7,580 nucleotides of DNA from CAVCAD01 sp036653735 (GTDB lineage: Bacteria; Bacillota_I; Bacilli_A; RF39; UBA660): contig JAVVTI010000042.1 of assembly GCA_036653735.1 (NCBI GenBank), forward strand, positions 1-7,580. The letters run 5' to 3'. The position numbers and the translations under genes were made by a program. This document shows positions 5,592 to 7,580 of this stretch, piece by piece (position 1 is the stretch's first letter; each line of letters begins with the position of its first letter). The notes beneath the pieces are model-generated. The model was not told the origin of the DNA and made no database searches. It saw nothing but the letters and a program-made list of their open reading frames with translations.

Positions 5592-5594
5592 ATG

Positions 5595-6362
5595 TTAAGT
5601 AATAAGTATTTTTAATAATATAGATGATATAAAGAATAATAATATACCTAATACAATACCTAGTATTAGGCTTTTCTTTTTATTATAACTAATAGCTTCT
5701 GGATATATTTGATTAATTGATAAACACATCATTAATCCTGATACATATATAAGAATAATACTTATTATATTATAATTAATAATATCCTTTAGGAATACAT
5801 AAGTAATAAGTGCTCCTAAACTCTCTGATAATCCTGCTATAAGTGTATATAAAACTATAACTCCCCTCTTCTTACCATAATAAAATAGGGGAATAGCTAT
5901 AGAAATACCTTCAGGTATATTATGTAGTAGTATGCCAAAAGCAAGTAAAATACCAGTACTTATATTAGTATAAGAAGACATAAATGTAGCTATACCTTCA
6001 GGTATATTATGTAATATAATAGCAGTTAATGAAAGGATTCCTAAGCTATATAGATTATTATGAGTACTACATTTATTTATCTTTTTATTTATTAGATTAA
6101 TAGTTATATATCCTAATAAAAATGAAATAATTATATAAATAATTCCTATAAATAAATTATTATTATTTACTATATATAAAATAGATGTAGGTAATAATTC
6201 AAATATACTAATAGATATCATAATACTTAAAGATAAACCTAATGAAAAAGAAATAAACTCCTCTACCCTATTTATCTTAATAAAAATAAATAATGATCCA
6301 ATACACGTTGAAGCACCTGCTATAAATGTAATTATAAAACTATATATAACACTATTACTCAT
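5595..6362 (-). CDS. ZIP-family divalent metal transporter (ZupT/GufA-like)
   Basis: A 255-residue polytopic membrane protein with about eight hydrophobic segments, expected to import zinc and possibly other divalent metals such as iron or manganese. The ZIP signature appears twice: HNIPEG at 118-123 in the fourth segment and at 147-152 in the fifth, supplying the His and Glu ligands of the transport site. Other landmarks are FELLPTS (54-60), AGLSESLGA (176-184) and IYPEAIS (219-225), matching conserved ZupT-type positions. The cytoplasmic loop between segments three and four is short, with one Cys and one His (98-101), so there is no long His-rich loop. The ATG at 6362 has only a distant weak AAGAG. 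A short inverted repeat, AGTAA/TTACT (6363-6376), abuts the start. It is divergent from the small basic protein gene. Metal specificity cannot be read from the sequence. Confidence 0.9.
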   Translation of the reverse strand: MSNSVIYSFIITFIAGASTCIGSLFIFIKINRVEEFISFSLGLSLSIMISISIFELLPTSILYIVNNNNLFIGIIYIIISFLLGYITINLINKKINKCSTHNNLYSLGILSLTAIILHNIPEGIATFMSSYTNISTGILLAFGILLHNIPEGISIAIPLFYYGKKRGVIVLYTLIAGLSESLGALITYVFLKDIINYNIISIILIYVSGLMMCLSINQIYPEAISYNKKKSLILGIVLGILLFFISSILLKILIT

Positions 6363-6448
6363 AGTAAGATTTTACTCTTATATTTGCTATATATTACCAT
6401 TATTTTTTACTTTTATTAGAGCATTATAAAATATAGGTGGTGATAATT
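6363..6448. promoter_or_regulatory. divergent intergenic region, promoters only partly resolved
   Basis: These 86 bases separate the ZIP transporter (minus) from the small basic protein (plus). An extended -10-like TGCTATATA on the plus strand (6385-6393) and a TATAAA (6425-6430) are both possible for the plus gene, but neither has a good -35, and the second would leave almost no leader. On the minus strand TATAAT (plus 6423-6428) and TGGTAATAT are options for the transporter. No clear Zur- or Fur-type operator was recognised. Confidence 0.3.
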
Positions 6449-6568
6449 ATGGCAAAGCAAACAAAGAGTGCAGCTAGAAATACTAGTAGAAATACTACTG
6501 CATCTAGAAATACATCAAGAAATACTTCTACAGCTCGTAAAACAGCATCAAGATGTAAGCATAAATAA
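6449..6568 (+). CDS. 39-residue highly basic Ser/Thr/Arg/Asn repeat protein
   Basis: A short gene with a very strong ribosome-binding site (AGGTGGTGA, 6435-6443) in front of its ATG and a perfect terminator 15 bases after its TAA. Both strongly support a real gene. The protein has 11 Lys/Arg, no Asp or Glu, and no hydrophobic segment. From residue 9 it is built of a decaying decapeptide repeat: ARNTSRNTTA (9-18), SRNTSRNTST (19-28), and a diverged third copy starting ARKTASR (29-35), ending in CKHK. This composition would suit a nucleic-acid-binding or polyanion-binding peptide, such as a nucleoid-associated or RNA-coating factor, but I recognise no family. It lies between the ZIP transporter and the L,D-transpeptidase, both on the opposite strand, so it appears to be its own transcription unit. 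Confidence 0.8.
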   Translation: MAKQTKSAARNTSRNTTASRNTSRNTSTARKTASRCKHK

Positions 6569-6583
6569 AGTTAATATTTATGC

Positions 6584-6613
6584 AAAAACCAGTATTTAAA
6601 TACTGGTTTTTTT
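6584..6613. terminator. bidirectional terminator between the basic protein gene and the L,D-transpeptidase gene
   Basis: AAAAACCAGTATTT (6584-6597) and its exact reverse complement (6598-6611) form a perfect 28-base palindrome. Its core CCAGTAT/ATACTGG is flanked by A5 on the left and T7 (6607-6613) on the right, so it reads as an intrinsic terminator on both strands. The minus-strand gene's stop codon (6612-6614) touches its edge. Confidence 0.9.
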
Positions 6614-7535
6614 ATAATATATTAACAGGAGTACCTACTGAAACATTATTAAATAGAAACTCTGCACTACTAAGAGGTAAATTAATACAACCATGAGAAC
6701 CATTATTAATATATACTTCTTTACCAAAAGATGGTCTCCAAGCAGAATCATGAAGTGCAACACCATTATTATTAGTAATAGGCATCCAGTAATCAACATA
6801 TACTGGATATTTATATCCTTTTAAACTAGCATTTCTTTGTTTACTTCTTATATAATATGTACCAGGTGCTGTATCATTTCTATTTTTCATACCTGTTACA
6901 ACATCACTTGTAAAGTATATCTCATTATCCTTATAATACCATAGCTTCTGCATACTAATAGATACTATTATATTATTATCCTTCTTAATCGTATTACTTA
7001 TATCAACATTTATAATTCTCTTTATAATAGATTCATTACCAGCTTTATCTTTAACTTTATAATTAAGAGTATATACACCAATTTCATTAGTATCTACTTT
7101 ACCACTTACCTCTACTTTACTAGATATATCTCCATCATAATTATCAAATGCTTTATAACCAGGTTCTTTATATGTATCAGATAATATAATACTATAATTA
7201 CTATCTCCTTTTAATACTATAGTAGGTTTTTTAGTATCTATAGGTAACCATTTAACTTTTAATATAGCATCTTTATTAAATGGCTTAGTAAAGTCAACTT
7301 TAATCTTATTAATAAACCATCCATTAAATACATAATCTTTCTTATCATTAACTATAGGTTGTTTAATAATAGTATTCTTTTTAACCTTAATACTCTTTAT
7401 TACTTGTTTACTATTAGTAATAAACTTAATATAACAAAACTTACTTTGATATACTTTATTAATAGTTAATAAAAGAATAATAATTAAAATTATACTAATA
7501 AATATATAATAAACTTTTCTCTTGTTATTAATCAC
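6612..7535 (-). CDS. membrane-anchored L,D-transpeptidase with InlB-type repeat and Ig-like domain
   Basis: A 307-residue surface enzyme. Residues 1-7 are basic and 9-25 form one transmembrane or uncleaved signal segment. Residues 34-97 match the InlB/Listeria-Bacteroides repeat, with FNGWF (70-74) and the closing KVKW (93-96). Residues 99-178 match a DUF5011-type Ig-like domain, with KPTIVLKG, YKEPGYKAFDNYDGDI (122-137) and VKDKAGNES (161-169). Residues 188-307 are the YkuD catalytic domain with LHDSAW (His262) and SHGCINL (280-286, nucleophile Cys283). Such enzymes make 3-3 peptidoglycan crosslinks or attach proteins to peptidoglycan outside the membrane. The start is GTG at 7535, with AGGAAAG 6 bases upstream (plus 7542-7548) and an extended -10 beyond. 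The two accessory domains probably span or bind the wall (inference). Confidence 0.93.
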   Translation of the reverse strand: MINNKRKVYYIFISIILIIILLLTINKVYQSKFCYIKFITNSKQVIKSIKVKKNTIIKQPIVNDKKDYVFNGWFINKIKVDFTKPFNKDAILKVKWLPIDTKKPTIVLKGDSNYSIILSDTYKEPGYKAFDNYDGDISSKVEVSGKVDTNEIGVYTLNYKVKDKAGNESIIKRIINVDISNTIKKDNNIIVSISMQKLWYYKDNEIYFTSDVVTGMKNRNDTAPGTYYIRSKQRNASLKGYKYPVYVDYWMPITNNNGVALHDSAWRPSFGKEVYINNGSHGCINLPLSSAEFLFNNVSVGTPVNIL

Positions 7536-7559
7536 TTCTTACTTTCCTATCTAAGTAAA

Positions 7560-7568
7560 ATTATATCA
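7560..7568 (-). promoter_or_regulatory. extended -10 of the L,D-transpeptidase promoter
   Basis: Read on the minus strand, plus 7568 to 7560 is TGATATAAT, an extended -10 with a perfect TATAAT. It lies 24 bases before the GTG start and upstream of the AGGAAAG ribosome-binding site. A -35 at normal spacing would lie at or beyond the window end and cannot be checked. Confidence 0.6.
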
Positions 7569-7580
7569 TAAATATCTATA

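Noticed and set aside
5557..5594. Hairpin after the regulator gene as a riboswitch or small RNA
   Set aside because: It is an all-A/T 13-bp repeat in a 38-base convergent gap, too small and featureless for anything beyond a possible terminator.
6473..6562. 30-base periodic DNA as a CRISPR or iteron array
   Set aside because: The repeats are short, in frame and explained by the decapeptide repeat of the small basic protein; there are no spacers of similar length.
1..7580. TGA-as-tryptophan genetic code (Mycoplasma-like)
   Set aside because: All recognisable genes reach full family length with no internal TGA, and their conserved tryptophans are TGG.

Overview
This is a very AT-rich window (roughly one quarter G+C by eye) from a low-GC Gram-positive bacterium, phylum Bacillota. 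The Bacilli/Mollicutes-related gut lineages are a reasonable guess, but the sequence does not prove the class. Supporting signs are strong purine-rich Shine-Dalgarno sequences, TATAAT-type and extended -10 promoters, a SpoIIM-like protein, and an L,D-transpeptidase carrying an InlB-type repeat and a DUF5011-type domain. The standard bacterial code (table 11) applies: tryptophans are read from TGG, and no TGA lies inside a recognisable gene, so this is not a TGA=Trp mollicute.

Layout. Bases 1-61 hold the last codons of an upstream frame. Bases 98-2814 are a tight four-gene plus-strand operon: thyA (thymidylate synthase), folA (dihydrofolate reductase), queH (epoxyqueuosine reductase, TTG start) and uppS (undecaprenyl diphosphate synthase). 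Gaps are 12 and 3 bases, then a 1-base overlap. The operon ends at a perfect hairpin shared with a convergent gene for a 37-residue single-span membrane protein (2825-2938, minus). A SpoIIM-like multi-span membrane protein (3007-3588) and mnmA (tRNA 2-thiouridylase, 3626-4717) follow on the plus strand. Next comes an XRE-type DNA-binding protein with an unrecognised C-terminal domain (4783-5556). Its near-consensus promoter overlaps a cluster of repeated half-sites that look like an operator. The right part holds a ZIP-family metal transporter (5595-6362, minus), a divergent 39-residue, highly basic, repeat-built protein (6449-6568, plus), and a secreted or membrane-anchored L,D-transpeptidase (6612-7535, minus). 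The last two converge on a second perfect bidirectional terminator.

How the genes fit together. ThyA converts dUMP to dTMP and makes dihydrofolate, which FolA recycles; they are the classic dTMP/folate pair. QueH and MnmA both act on the wobble position of tRNAs. UppS makes the lipid carrier for peptidoglycan, and the L,D-transpeptidase works on the finished wall. Most of the window is core metabolism. The less ordinary items are the 39-residue basic repeat protein, the 37-residue membrane protein, the regulator with its candidate operator, and the inverted repeat that encloses the thyA ribosome-binding site. I see no mobile element, CRISPR array, tRNA or rRNA.
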